Positions 8,056 through 17,346 of a stretch of DNA of 64,000 bases are shown here, in pieces. Source of the DNA: an uncultured Eubacteriales bacterium. GTDB taxonomy: Bacteria > Bacillota > Clostridia > Oscillospirales > Oscillospiraceae. Position numbers and translations under genes: made by a program. Positions within the stretch are counted from its first letter, which is position 1. Every line of letters starts with the position of its first letter. The stretch lies in assembly GCA_900543625.1 (NCBI GenBank), contig UQSF01000012.1, positions 1-64,000 of the forward strand. The letters are read 5' to 3'. A model generated the notes under the pieces. It searched no databases. It worked only from the letters and a program-made list of their open reading frames with translations, and was not told the origin of the DNA.

Positions 8056-8838
8056 TTACTTCGCGGGAATGTACTTGTCGATGATGGACTGGATGGTGCC
8101 GTCAGCCTTGAGCTCAGCCAGCGCCTTGTTCAGCGCTTCCTGCAGCGCGGTGTTATCCTTGGCCAGACCGATGGCGTAGTCCTCGTTGGCATACTCGGTG
8201 TCCAGAATGGTCAGACCGGCGTTTGCCTTCACATACTCCTGTGCGGGGACATTGTCGATGACGACGCAGTCGACCTTGCCGGCAAGCAGGTTCTGAACGG
8301 CGGTCGCGCCGTCGTCAAAGCCGATGACGTTGTCATCGCCGTAATCATCGCTGCAGTAGATGAAGCCGGTGGTGCCGCGCTGGGTGCCGATCTTCTTGCC
8401 CTCGAGATCATCGATGCTCTTGATGTCGGAGCCTTCCTTCACGATGACGACCTGCACGCCGTTGGCGTAGCTGTCGGTAAAGCTCATGGTGTTCTGACGC
8501 TCGGGCGTAACGGTCACGCCGGCGGCAACGATGTCGCTCTTGCCGGTCTGGACGGCGCTCAAAGCAGAGTCAAAGTCCATATCGTCAACGACCAGTTCCA
8601 GACCCAGCTTCTGCGCGAGCGCATAAGCGATCTCGATATCGATACCTTCAAAGCCGGTGCCTTCGTAGCCCTTGCCGTCATCCGCAACGGACTCATACGG
8701 CGGGAACTGTGCGTTGGTGGACATGGTGAGTTTCCCCTTGGTCACGGTCTGAAGATCAGAACCCGTATCCTTCTGGCCACAGGCGCACAGCGATGCGACC
8801 ATGAGAACTGCCAGAAGCAGTGCAACAAATTTCTTCAT
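8056..8838 (-). CDS. Polar amino acid ABC transporter, substrate-binding lipoprotein
   Basis: 260 aa from ATG 8838 behind GAGGAAGAGG. A lipoprotein signal (MKKFVALLLAVLMVASLCAC) leaves Cys20 for lipidation. The mature part is a bilobed solute-binding domain (SBP family 3): FPPYESV, the IDIEIAYALAQKLGLEL region, VAAGVTVTPERQNTMSFTDSY, and KIGTQRGTTG at the second lobe. It is the first gene of the operon, with its own consensus promoter. The ligand is an unspecified polar or basic amino acid. Confidence 0.95.
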   Translation of the reverse strand: MKKFVALLLAVLMVASLCACGQKDTGSDLQTVTKGKLTMSTNAQFPPYESVADDGKGYEGTGFEGIDIEIAYALAQKLGLELVVDDMDFDSALSAVQTGKSDIVAAGVTVTPERQNTMSFTDSYANGVQVVIVKEGSDIKSIDDLEGKKIGTQRGTTGFIYCSDDYGDDNVIGFDDGATAVQNLLAGKVDCVVIDNVPAQEYVKANAGLTILDTEYANEDYAIGLAKDNTALQEALNKALAELKADGTIQSIIDKYIPAK

Positions 8839-8898
8839 TTTATTAGCCTCTTCCTCAACAAAATAGATTTGGACTCGCGTCCTGTTTGGTATGGTCGT

Positions 8899-8927
8899 AT
8901 GATAGCACGCCAAAGCGTGCGTGTCAA
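8899..8927 (-). promoter_or_regulatory. Promoter of the amino acid ABC operon with a palindromic spacer
   Basis: On the minus strand TTGACA (8927-8922), a 17-bp spacer and TATCAT (8904-8899). The spacer contains the perfect inverted repeat GCACGC-CAAA-GCGTGC (8905-8920), placed exactly where a repressor would block polymerase. Confidence 0.75.
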
Positions 8928-8980
8928 GGACTTTTTGAATGTTTATTCGTGCTTTTTCTTCGTATATTCATTATTTCAGC

Positions 8981-9007
8981 GAATATTCACAGCTTTCGTG
9001 AATATTC
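8981..9007. promoter_or_regulatory. 27-bp perfect palindrome, probable operator
   Basis: GAATATTCAC (8981-8990), 7 bases, GTGAATATTC (8998-9007), with a related TATATTCA at 8963-8970. It lies between the divergent ABC operon and the GIY-YIG gene. Repeated TGAATATTCA-like units resemble half-sites of ArgR-type arginine repressors, but the spacing is not the classical ARG box, so the regulator is not assigned. Confidence 0.5.
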
Positions 9008-9117
9008 CGAGCCCCTTTTGCGTTTTTGCACAATCTGACAGCACCGCATGTTTGAAAGATTGACAAATTTGTGCTATCCTTTTTTCATGCATTTTTGAAG
9101 AAAAGTGAGAACAGTCT

Positions 9118-9483
9118 ATGGATAAACGGCACTATGTCTATCTTCTGCGCTGCGCCGACGGCTCACTCTACACGGGCATGACGCCGGATATCGCGCGCCG
9201 CCTGCGACAGCACGTGGAGCATCTGGCGGGCTGCGCAAAATATACGCGCAGCCACCCGGTCACGGCGCTGGCGCTGCTGCTGACGACCGACACGGCCACG
9301 ACCGCGCGGCAGCTCGAGGCGCGCATCAAGCGCCTGACGCGCGCGCAAAAGGACGCGCTCATCGCAGACCCGGCAAAGATCGCAGACCTCTGCCCCGCAC
9401 TCGCCGGGGCGGACATCCGGCCCGTCCCGGGTGCAGCGCTCGCAGACTACCTCCCCAACACGGAAAACCCGGCAGACGCCTGA
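9118..9483 (+). CDS. GIY-YIG nuclease domain protein (UPF0213/YhbQ-like)
   Basis: 121 aa. The GIY-YIG fold is seen as YVYLLRCADGSLYTGMTPDI, with the Tyr/Arg pattern and RRLRQH following, and the conserved lysine-rich RIKRLTRAQKDALI. Stand-alone proteins of this kind are small nuclease-like proteins of unclear role in DNA maintenance. A TTGACA box at 9060-9065 may be its -35 element. The stop codon (9481-9483) lies inside the loop of the terminator hairpin, so the last codons form its left arm. Confidence 0.88.
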   Translation: MDKRHYVYLLRCADGSLYTGMTPDIARRLRQHVEHLAGCAKYTRSHPVTALALLLTTDTATTARQLEARIKRLTRAQKDALIADPAKIADLCPALAGADIRPVPGAALADYLPNTENPADA

Positions 9484-9498
9484 GCGTCTGCCGGGTTT
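9465..9498 (+). terminator. Terminator overlapping the end of the GIY-YIG gene
   Basis: A 15-bp perfect stem (9465-9479 with 9484-9498) and a CTGA loop that contains the stop codon. The same 31-bp block recurs at 9705-9735. Confidence 0.75.
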
Positions 9499-9704
9499 GG
9501 AGACTGTCAAAAAGTATTCCTTTTTGACAAAGAGATTTGCGGCCTGACTGCATCGCACGCGCTGTCCGCCTCCGGTGGGCAGCGCGCACGTTTGCAGGCC
9601 GAGAAGTATTTTCTTCGCCGCATATGTCGCCGGTGAAAATGATCGGACTTTCTTTCGCCGCACCGGCGGCGAAAGGCTACGAGGTTTTTTGATAAGCTGA
9701 AAAA
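9499..9704. repeat. Palindrome-rich intergenic element between two copies of one hairpin
   Basis: No gene is seen here. The segment begins with the hairpin TGTCAAAAA...TTTTTGACA (9505-9529) and ends with CTTTCGCCGC...GCGGCGAAAG (9652-9675), with further GC-rich inverted repeats between. It is bounded by near-identical 31-bp copies of a terminator hairpin. This looks like a small non-coding repeat of the REP/MITE kind; no second copy lies in the window, so dispersal is not shown. Confidence 0.45.
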
Positions 9705-9730
9705 CCGGCAGACGCCTGAGCGTCTGCCGG
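9705..9730 (-). terminator. Terminator of the cytidylate-kinase-like gene
   Basis: CCGGCAGACGC, CTGA, GCGTCTGCCGG; on the minus strand it is followed by TTTTTC. It is the second copy of the hairpin at 9465-9498. Confidence 0.7.
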
Positions 9731-9748
9731 GTTTGTCTTGCCTGTGGT

Positions 9749-10360
9749 TCAGCGCAGGCCGCGAAGCTCCAGATAGCGGAGCGTGAGCTGGACAACGTCG
9801 CTGATGTCCATATTGCCGGTGTTGACGCACAGATCATAGCCCTGCGCATCGCCCCAGCGCTTGGAGGAAAAGAAGTTATAGTACGATGCGCGCTCCTTGT
9901 CCACCTGGCGGATGCGCTTTTCCGCCTGGATGGGCGTGGTGTTCGTGCGCGCGCTCTCGCGGCGGATGCGCGCCGCCATCGGCGCATGGACAAACAGGTT
10001 CACAAGCGCCACATTCGGATCGTCGCGCAGGACATAATCGGCGCAGCGGCCGACGATGACGCACGACTCGCGCGCCGCGATCGCGCGGATGACCTCCGAC
10101 TGTGCCTGAAAGATCTGCACCGGAAACGGCTGCTCGTCAGAAATGACGCCGCCGCCCGTCACGAGCGAATACAAAAAGCTGCCCGGACGCTGCTCCTCAT
10201 GCGACTGGACAAAGCTCTCGGCAAAGCCGCTCGCTTTTGCGGTCTCATTGATGAGCTCCGAATCATAGCACTTGACGCCCAGCGCCTCCGCCAGCTCGCT
10301 GCCGAGCTGACGGCCGCCGCTGCCGTTCTCTCTTCCGATCGTAATCACAAGATTGGCCAT
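9749..10360 (-). CDS. Cytidylate kinase-like family protein
   Basis: 203 aa from ATG 10360 behind AGGAGGAGA. The N-terminus MANLVITIGRENGSGGRQLG contains the phosphate-binding loop of the cytidylate-kinase-like family (AAK_33/PF13189 type), with a Gly-rich loop GRENGSGG, a short LID region with several arginines (RIRRESARTN) and the C-terminal YDLCVNTGNMDIS. It is shorter than and distinct from Cmk. The substrate is unknown; a nucleotide or small-molecule kinase is likely. It follows the SLH gene by 20 bp and may be its operon partner. Confidence 0.82.
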   Translation of the reverse strand: MANLVITIGRENGSGGRQLGSELAEALGVKCYDSELINETAKASGFAESFVQSHEEQRPGSFLYSLVTGGGVISDEQPFPVQIFQAQSEVIRAIAARESCVIVGRCADYVLRDDPNVALVNLFVHAPMAARIRRESARTNTTPIQAEKRIRQVDKERASYYNFFSSKRWGDAQGYDLCVNTGNMDISDVVQLTLRYLELRGLR

Positions 10361-10380
10361 AGTAAGATCTCCTCCTGTTT

Positions 10381-13263
10381 TCATTTGCCGGTGACGACGG
10401 CGTTGACGCGCCACTGGTCAAAGCGGTGCAGAATTGCCGCCGCTTCCGCCCGCGTGGCCGTACCTTGCGGGCGCAGATACACGCCGTCGCTCTCTTTCAC
10501 GCCGCTGATGAGCGTGTTGGCAACGGCCCAGCCCATTTCGGCCTCCGCCCAGGACGAGACGTCCCCGCCGTCCGGGAACGCACTCAGGTCGGCGACCGCC
10601 ATTGTGTTGTAGTCCATATATACAGCATACCCGTAGAACATCGTCATCATCTGCTCACGCGTGATGCTCACCATCGGTGCAAAGGTCGTCGGGCTCATGC
10701 CGCTGACGATGCCGCAGTTATATGCCCAGGTGACTGCATCCGTGTACCAGGCATCGCCCGGCACATCCTGAAACGGCATGGTCATGCCCGCGACGCTCGG
10801 CGAACCGTTCATCCGGTAGAGCACTGTGACGAGCATGGCACGGCTCATCTCTCCGTCCGGTGAGAAGGTCATCGTGCCGGTGCCGACCATGAGGTCATTG
10901 CGCGTGACATAGGCGACATCCTCGTAGTACCACGCTGTGCTGCGCACGTCACGATAAGGATTTTTCCACTTGTCGACCGGCTCAGTCTTGGGAATGTACT
11001 CATAGCGCAGCTTGGCGCAGCGCTGGCAGGTGTAGGTGATGACGCCGACGGTCTTTTCGGTCGGCTGCTGCCGCGCAGTCTCGACCCATATATGGCCGAG
11101 CGCGGGCACGTAGCTGCTCTGTTCAATATACGTATCGCCGCAGGCACAGGTGTAGCGCGTGTAGCCCTGCTCTTCACAGGTCGGCTCGACCTTCGTGGGG
11201 AGGTGATTGTGGATGTGCTCCAGCTTTGGGATCTTGGCGTCCTGCCGCTCGCCGCAGGTCTTGCAGATGCGGTGCTTCAGGCCATCCGCCTGATCGGTCT
11301 CCTGCTGGTCAACGATCCAGTCGCCCCAGTCGTGGCCGAGCGCCGGCTTGCGCACGAGCTTGACATCCTTGCAGCGGCCGCAGACATAATACTCCGAGCC
11401 CGGCTGCGTGCAGTCCGGCTCTTTGCTCTTATCCGCCTGAAGCTCGTAGTCATGCCCCAGCTGCGAAAGGATCTCCGTATAGATGTCGCCGCAGCGCGTG
11501 CAGTGGTATTCCTTCAGGCCGGTCGTGGTGCACGTCGGCTCGATGATCGTGGTGACGCCGCTGTCGCCGCTGTAATCATGGCCGAGCACGGGGGTACGGC
11601 TGCCCTCGACAATGTAGTGCTCGCCGCACGGCAGACCCGCCTTGTTGACGCAGCGGTACTCGGTGTAGCCCTGCTCGGTGCAGGTCGGCTGGACGACGTG
11701 CTTTTTCATGGTGTGCTCGTGGTGGGCGCTCGGGATGGCATACGTCTCCACCTCACCGCAGCGTGTGCAGGTGCGGTGCTTGATACCGTCGGTGTAGCTG
11801 CCGGCCTCGAGATCGACCTCCCAATCGCCCCAGCTGTGGCCGAGTGCAGGCGTTTTCTTCTCATACCAGTAGCTGCACTGCGAGCACATGTAGCGCACAT
11901 AGCCCGACTGCGTGCACGTAGCATCGTGCCCGGAGGAGACCAGCTTGTGGCCGGTCGCGGGCAGCACGACACGGTCTGTCGCGCCGCAGTCCTTGCACAC
12001 GGAGACGATGGAGCCGTCCACCGTGCAGGTCGGCTCGGTGCGCGTCGTCTCCCACGTGTGTTTGTTGAGATAGACGAAGTTAATATGGAAGCCCGTGTCC
12101 GTGCGCGTGACCTGTGCATCGTAGTGCTGCAGCGTCGTCGTAGTCAGGACATAGGTGATCTCATTGCCGTTGTCATCACGGATCGGCAGATTCTCAAAGA
12201 CCGCCACGCCATCCTCGGGGGCGGACGAGCGGTGCGCAACGACGGCAGCGTCGCTGTTGCGGCTCAGCTCCATGTACACGCTCGACGGGCGATCCTTCGT
12301 GTAGAGCTCATCGGGCGCGATCAGCTCATTTGTCCACTCGAATGTCACTGTGAGCGAGCGCAGCTCGCTCGGGTCGGCCGTGCGATAGTGCAGCGTGTGG
12401 TTCAGCTGCAGCTTGCCGTCCTGCACATCAGGCAGGACGCGCGAGCCGTCGCTGATGATATATGCCACGGTCGCATCGGACGCTGTGCGCGTCTGGATGT
12501 AATACGTACCATACGGCACCGTGCCGAAGCCAACAAAACCATAGGCGTCGGACACGGCGGTGCGCTCGATGTGTTCGCCGTTTCCGGACGTGCCGGTGAG
12601 CTCAAACGTCACCCCCGCCGGAACGGGCGCATTGGTCTCGGCATCAACGGCGTAATACCACGCGACATCGGACGAGGCGCTCAGCGGTGAGGAAGCCGCC
12701 GTCGGCTTTTCGTCCTGCAGATAGTCAAACGTGGAATACTTTGCCGGCGACCACGTCTTATTCTGGAAATTCGTGACAAGCTCAGACTTGTCATTATTCG
12801 ACTTGCGGATCTCCAGCCGCTCGAGCAGCGTCGTCAGATAGGCCGTGCCGCCGCGCGTGACGGTAAAGGAGATATTCGCCATGACCTGCGGCGCCGCCGT
12901 GGCAAACACGCCGCCGGCCGATGTCGTGAACGAATCGCCGAACTCAAAGTCGCCCGCGTTGTTCTTCGTCGAGGCAGACGACATATTCGGGAACTTGCAC
13001 CCGTCGGCATTAACCGTCAGGCACTCGCTGTCATACAGCACATGCCCCGTGATCTTGTTGACCGAGCCGCTCGTCAGCCGAAACCAATAGGTATACGAAA
13101 ATGTATCGCCGACATGGAATGTCCGCGTTGCGCCGGAGCGCGTATAGACGACCAGCTCGTCACCGGTATCCGCCGTGGTATCACCGTCGGCGGCAAACGC
13201 CTGCAGACCGCAGACAGAAATGAGCATCACCAGCGTCAGCAGCAGCGCCAGAAAACGTTTCAT
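10381..13263 (-). CDS. Large secreted surface protein with Cys-rich repeats and three SLH domains
   Basis: 960 aa from ATG 13263 behind AGGAGG. A signal peptide (about 1-25, ending AFAADG) is followed by a cohesin/adhesin-like beta region (about 40-170) and a Cna-B-like segment (near 200-290). Then come about seven 45-55-residue repeats of the form PTCTEQGYTRYTCACGD...PALGH(D/S)W, with paired Cys and His that look metal- or disulfide-stabilised. Three S-layer homology domains close the protein (from about 790: YRDVRSTAWYYEDVAYV, FQDVPGDAWYTDAV and a third with WAEAEMGWAVAN). The SLH domains should anchor it to cell-wall polymer, pointing to an adhesion or surface role. Confidence 0.9.
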   Translation of the reverse strand: MKRFLALLLTLVMLISVCGLQAFAADGDTTADTGDELVVYTRSGATRTFHVGDTFSYTYWFRLTSGSVNKITGHVLYDSECLTVNADGCKFPNMSSASTKNNAGDFEFGDSFTTSAGGVFATAAPQVMANISFTVTRGGTAYLTTLLERLEIRKSNNDKSELVTNFQNKTWSPAKYSTFDYLQDEKPTAASSPLSASSDVAWYYAVDAETNAPVPAGVTFELTGTSGNGEHIERTAVSDAYGFVGFGTVPYGTYYIQTRTASDATVAYIISDGSRVLPDVQDGKLQLNHTLHYRTADPSELRSLTVTFEWTNELIAPDELYTKDRPSSVYMELSRNSDAAVVAHRSSAPEDGVAVFENLPIRDDNGNEITYVLTTTTLQHYDAQVTRTDTGFHINFVYLNKHTWETTRTEPTCTVDGSIVSVCKDCGATDRVVLPATGHKLVSSGHDATCTQSGYVRYMCSQCSYWYEKKTPALGHSWGDWEVDLEAGSYTDGIKHRTCTRCGEVETYAIPSAHHEHTMKKHVVQPTCTEQGYTEYRCVNKAGLPCGEHYIVEGSRTPVLGHDYSGDSGVTTIIEPTCTTTGLKEYHCTRCGDIYTEILSQLGHDYELQADKSKEPDCTQPGSEYYVCGRCKDVKLVRKPALGHDWGDWIVDQQETDQADGLKHRICKTCGERQDAKIPKLEHIHNHLPTKVEPTCEEQGYTRYTCACGDTYIEQSSYVPALGHIWVETARQQPTEKTVGVITYTCQRCAKLRYEYIPKTEPVDKWKNPYRDVRSTAWYYEDVAYVTRNDLMVGTGTMTFSPDGEMSRAMLVTVLYRMNGSPSVAGMTMPFQDVPGDAWYTDAVTWAYNCGIVSGMSPTTFAPMVSITREQMMTMFYGYAVYMDYNTMAVADLSAFPDGGDVSSWAEAEMGWAVANTLISGVKESDGVYLRPQGTATRAEAAAILHRFDQWRVNAVVTGK

Positions 13264-13373
13264 TGCATAACCTCCTCTTTCGGTCGCACCGAATTATGCA
13301 TGGATAAGGGCTCACGCTTATCATACCAAGGATTGCCGCGTCTTGCAAACAAAAACTGCAGAATGTCTCAAAA

Positions 13374-16300
13374 TCAGAACAAACTCATCTGGCTGCTGTC
13401 CGGCATCTCGCCGAGCGCGCCCATATTGCGCAGCTGCTCCAGGTGCGTCTGGCTGACCTTCGGGCAGGCGGCCGAGAGCTCCTCGACCGACACGAACTCA
13501 CGCCCGCCCTCGCGGCAGGCCACGAGATTCCACGCCGCGCTCTCGCCGAGGCCGGAGATGGCCACGAACGGCGGCAGGAGTTTTCCGTCACGGATGAGGA
13601 ACTTCGTCGCATCGCTCTCATACAGGCTCATGGGCGCAAACTCAAAGCCGCGGAGGTTGAACTCATACACCGCCTCCATCGTCACGAGCAGGTCCTCTTC
13701 CTTGGCCGTGAGCGCGGGCTTGCTGCGCAGCTCGTTGATCTTGCGGCGGGTGTAGTCGAGACCGCGCGTCATCATATCGGCGTCGAACGAGTCCTTCTGG
13801 CTGCGGCGGTAAAAATACGCGCTGTAAAATGCCAGCGGCTCGTGCACCTTGAACCACGCGATGCGAAACGCCATCATGACGTAGGCGACCGCGTGCGCCT
13901 TCGGGAACAGGTAGGCGATCTTGCTCAGGGACGTGATGTACCACTCCGGCACACCGTGCTCCTGCATCGTCTCGACCCAGCCGTCCTGGAAGCCGCCGCG
14001 CTTGACCTTGCCCTTGCGCACGCTCTCCATGATCTTGAACGAGAGCTTGGCGTCCATGCCGCGGCTGATAAGATAGAGCATGATATCGTCGCGGCAGCCG
14101 ACCGTCTGGTTGACCGTCGCCGTGCCGGACATGATCAGATCCTTGGCGTTGCCGAGCCACACGTCCGTGCCGTGCGAGAAGCCGGACAGCCGCACGAGGA
14201 TATCAAAGCCCTTCGGCTGCGTGTCGACGAGCATCTGGCGCGTGAAGCCGGTGCCGAACTCGGGGATGCCGATCGTGCCGGTCTTGCCGACGATCGGGTC
14301 GTCGTCCGTCAGGCCGAGCGGCGCCGCGCTGCAGAAGATGCCCATCGTCTCCGGGTCGTCGAGCGGGATCTCGCGCGCGTTGACGCCGGTCATATCCTCG
14401 AGCATACGGATCATGGTCGGGTCATCATGGCCAAGCTCATCGAGCTTGAGCAGGTTTGCCTCCATGCAGTGATATTCAAAGTGGGTGGTGATGATGTCGC
14501 TGTTCGGGTCGTCGGCCGGATGCTGCACGGGGCAGAAATCCGTGACGTCCTTATCCTGCGGGATGACGACGAGTCCGCCGGGATGCTGACCGGTCGTGCG
14601 CTTGACGCCGACGCAGCCGAGCGCGAGGCGGTTCATCTCCGCCTTCGGCAGGGTCTTGCCGCGCTCCTCGAGATACTTGAGCACATAGCCATAGGCCGTC
14701 TTTTCGGCCAGCGTGCCGATCGTGCCGGCGCGGAACACGTGATCCGAGCCGAAGAGCTCTTCCGTGTATTTGTGCGCCTTGCCCTGATATTCGCCCGAGA
14801 AGTTCAGGTCGATATCGGGCACCTTGTCGCCGCCGAAGCCGAGGAAGGTCTCAAACGGAATATCAAAGCCGTCCTTGCGCAGCTTCGTGCCGCACTTGGG
14901 GCACACCTTGTCCGGCATATCCGCGCCGCAGCCAAAGCCCGCGCCGGAGTCAAAGTCCGTATACTTGCACTGCGGACAGACATAGTGCGGCGGGAGGGAG
15001 TTGACCTCCGTGATGCCGGAGAAATACGCCACGAGCGACGAGCCGACGCTGCCTCGGCTGCCGACCAGATAGCCGTGCTCGAGGGAGTTGGCGACGAGCT
15101 TCTGCGCGCTCATGTAAATGACGTCGTACCCGCGCGAGAGGATATCGTGCAGCTCGGTCTCGACGCGGTCGGTGATGAGCTTCGGCGGATGCTCGCCATA
15201 GATGGCCGTCATCTTGCCGTAGACGAGGTCCTTGAGCTGCTGGGCGGAGTTTTCGATCTTCGGCGGGTAGAGATCCTTCGGCAGGAGCTCGAACACCTCA
15301 ACACTGTCGGCGATGGCGTTCGTGTTCGTGACGACGACCTCGTGCGCCTTTTCGGCACCGAGATACGAAAACTCGTCGAGCATCTCCTCCGTCGTGCGGT
15401 AATAGAGCGGCATGGGCTTGTCCGCGTCGGAGAATTTCTTGGCCGCCAGCAGGATGCGGCGGAAGATCTCCTGCTCGGGATCGAGAAAATGCACGTCGCA
15501 CGTTGCGACAACGGGCTTGCCGAGCTCCTCGCCGAGCTGCACGATGCGGCGGTTGAGGTTGCGCAGGGATTCCTCGCTGCGCACGGTGCCGTTGTCGAGC
15601 AGGAAGCGGTTATTTGCCAGCGGCATGATTTCAAAATAGTCGTAAAACGAGGCGATGCGTCGGAGCTCCGCGTCGCTCTTGCCGCGCAGCACGGCCTCGA
15701 ACACCTCGCCCGCTTCGCAGGCTGAGCCGATGATGAGTCCCTCACGGTACTCCATGAGCAGGCTCTTGGGGATGGTAGGATTGCGCTTGAAATATTTCAG
15801 GTATGACCGGGAAATGATCTCGTAGAGGTTCTTCAGGCCGGTCTTATTGCGCACGAGAATGGAGATATGATGCGTGCGGCGCTTTTCCTTCAGGCCGCCG
15901 CGCACGAGCGCGTTGAGATCGTCGAGCGTCTGCGCGCCCTTCGCCGCGAGCATGGGCAGGAACTTATCCATGATGCGCGCGACGACCATCGCGTCGTCGC
16001 ACGCGCGGTGGTGGTTGAAGTCCGGCAGGCTCAGCCGGTTCGAGACCTGGTCGAGCTTGTGGTGCTTGAGATCCGGCAGCAGATACTGTGCGAGCACGAG
16101 CGTGTCAAGATACACCGGCTCAAACGGGATGCCCGCCCGGCGGCAGGCCGCGCTCATGAAGCCGGTATCAAAGTCGGCATTATGCGCGATGATTGGCCGC
16201 CCGCCCACGAAGTCAAGAAACTGCCGCATGGCCTCCGCCTCATCGGGCGCGCCGGCCACATCGGCGTCCGTGATGCCGGTCAGCCGCGTGATCTCGGCCG

Positions 16301-17339
16301 GGATGGGCATATGAGGGTCGACAAAGGTGTCAAACTCCGCCTTGATCTCGCCGCCGGAAAAGAGCACCGCGCCGATCTCAGTCATGCGATTCGTATCGAG
16401 GTGCAGGCCGGTCGTCTCAATGTCAAAGGCGACGAACTCCGTATCAAGCGGCAGCGTGCTCTGCCCGTGCACGGCGAGCGTGCCGTCCACGTCGTTGACG
16501 AGGTAGCCCTCCTCGCCGTAGATGATCTTCACGCCGTATTTTTTCGACGCCTTCCACATATCCGGGAACGCCTGCGCCACACCGTGATCCGTCACGGCGA
16601 TGGCCGGATGTCCCCAATAGGCCGCGCGCGCCACGAGATCCGCGGGGTCGGAGATGGCGTCGAGCGCCGAGTAGCGCGTATGCAGGTGCAGCTCCACGCG
16701 CTTTTCCGGCGCGTTGTCGGGACGGATGACCTTCTCCCCCTGCACGATGTTGCGCGGCTCGAGCACCATGTCTTCATCGTATTTGCTGTAGTTGATCTTG
16801 CCCTGCACACGCAGCCACATGCCCTCGTGGATGAGGCCGACGATGGTCTGGTCGTCCTCGGCGCGCAAAAAGCGCGACACGCGCACGCTGCTCGTGCTGT
16901 CGGTCATGTCAAACGAAAGCACGGCAGAGCCGTACTTTGCGATCTCGCGGCTGCTGACGGCAAAGACCTCGCCCTCAAGCGTGACGTTGCCGCTCTCGAG
17001 CGTGAGCTCGTTCATGGGCGTGACGTCCGCGCGCTTCGGGATGGGCTTGCCCATGAGCACCTTGGCCTTGGCCTTCTGCTCGGCCTTTTTCTGCTCCGGT
17101 GCAGGGTATTCCGCCTGGATCTGTACGCCGCGCAGCCGAAACTGCGCCGCGAGCAGCTGCTCAATATTCGTGCGCTCGACCGGCGCCGGCATACGCGCAA
17201 ACCACGTGTGCAGCAGCATCGTCATGCTCTCGCGCTCAATGAGCACGTCGAGCACCTCCGCCTTGTCAAGACCGCCGCAGCTATCCTGCAGGGACGCACA
17301 GTCGGGGAACATATCGAGAAACGGGATTTTTTCGCTCAT
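13374..17339 (-). CDS. polC: DNA polymerase III alpha subunit, PolC type
   Basis: 1,321 aa. Domain order is typical of Gram-positive PolC: an N-terminal region, an OB-fold (about 105-190), a PHP domain with VELHLHTRYSALDAISD (about 215), an inserted DEDDh 3'-5' exonuclease beginning FVAFDIETTGLHLDTNRM (about 307), the zinc-binding stretch YVCPQCKYTDFDSG...CPKCGTKL, the polymerase core with PDIDLNFSGEYQGKAHKYTE, and a C-terminal helix-hairpin region. It is somewhat shorter than Bacillus PolC (about 1,440 aa), mostly at the N-terminus. It is the replicative polymerase and the last gene of the pyrH-to-polC block, 7 bp after ispG. Confidence 0.97.
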   Translation of the reverse strand: MSEKIPFLDMFPDCASLQDSCGGLDKAEVLDVLIERESMTMLLHTWFARMPAPVERTNIEQLLAAQFRLRGVQIQAEYPAPEQKKAEQKAKAKVLMGKPIPKRADVTPMNELTLESGNVTLEGEVFAVSSREIAKYGSAVLSFDMTDSTSSVRVSRFLRAEDDQTIVGLIHEGMWLRVQGKINYSKYDEDMVLEPRNIVQGEKVIRPDNAPEKRVELHLHTRYSALDAISDPADLVARAAYWGHPAIAVTDHGVAQAFPDMWKASKKYGVKIIYGEEGYLVNDVDGTLAVHGQSTLPLDTEFVAFDIETTGLHLDTNRMTEIGAVLFSGGEIKAEFDTFVDPHMPIPAEITRLTGITDADVAGAPDEAEAMRQFLDFVGGRPIIAHNADFDTGFMSAACRRAGIPFEPVYLDTLVLAQYLLPDLKHHKLDQVSNRLSLPDFNHHRACDDAMVVARIMDKFLPMLAAKGAQTLDDLNALVRGGLKEKRRTHHISILVRNKTGLKNLYEIISRSYLKYFKRNPTIPKSLLMEYREGLIIGSACEAGEVFEAVLRGKSDAELRRIASFYDYFEIMPLANNRFLLDNGTVRSEESLRNLNRRIVQLGEELGKPVVATCDVHFLDPEQEIFRRILLAAKKFSDADKPMPLYYRTTEEMLDEFSYLGAEKAHEVVVTNTNAIADSVEVFELLPKDLYPPKIENSAQQLKDLVYGKMTAIYGEHPPKLITDRVETELHDILSRGYDVIYMSAQKLVANSLEHGYLVGSRGSVGSSLVAYFSGITEVNSLPPHYVCPQCKYTDFDSGAGFGCGADMPDKVCPKCGTKLRKDGFDIPFETFLGFGGDKVPDIDLNFSGEYQGKAHKYTEELFGSDHVFRAGTIGTLAEKTAYGYVLKYLEERGKTLPKAEMNRLALGCVGVKRTTGQHPGGLVVIPQDKDVTDFCPVQHPADDPNSDIITTHFEYHCMEANLLKLDELGHDDPTMIRMLEDMTGVNAREIPLDDPETMGIFCSAAPLGLTDDDPIVGKTGTIGIPEFGTGFTRQMLVDTQPKGFDILVRLSGFSHGTDVWLGNAKDLIMSGTATVNQTVGCRDDIMLYLISRGMDAKLSFKIMESVRKGKVKRGGFQDGWVETMQEHGVPEWYITSLSKIAYLFPKAHAVAYVMMAFRIAWFKVHEPLAFYSAYFYRRSQKDSFDADMMTRGLDYTRRKINELRSKPALTAKEEDLLVTMEAVYEFNLRGFEFAPMSLYESDATKFLIRDGKLLPPFVAISGLGESAAWNLVACREGGREFVSVEELSAACPKVSQTHLEQLRNMGALGEMPDSSQMSLF

Positions 17340-17346
17340 AGTTTCC

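Noticed and set aside
8839..9117. A T-box or riboswitch before the amino acid ABC operon
   Set aside because: The predicted leader is only about 50 nt and has no T-box sequence or terminator/antiterminator pair; only operator-like palindromes are seen.
9163..9993. A 276-codon minus-strand frame across the repeat element
   Set aside because: It runs over the GIY-YIG gene, two terminator hairpins and the end of the cytidylate-kinase-like gene; it has no binding site and only reflects the non-coding repeat.
13443..15725. A 760-codon frame opposite polC
   Set aside because: Shadow of polC; repeated low-complexity His/Arg/Leu/Ala composition and no motif.
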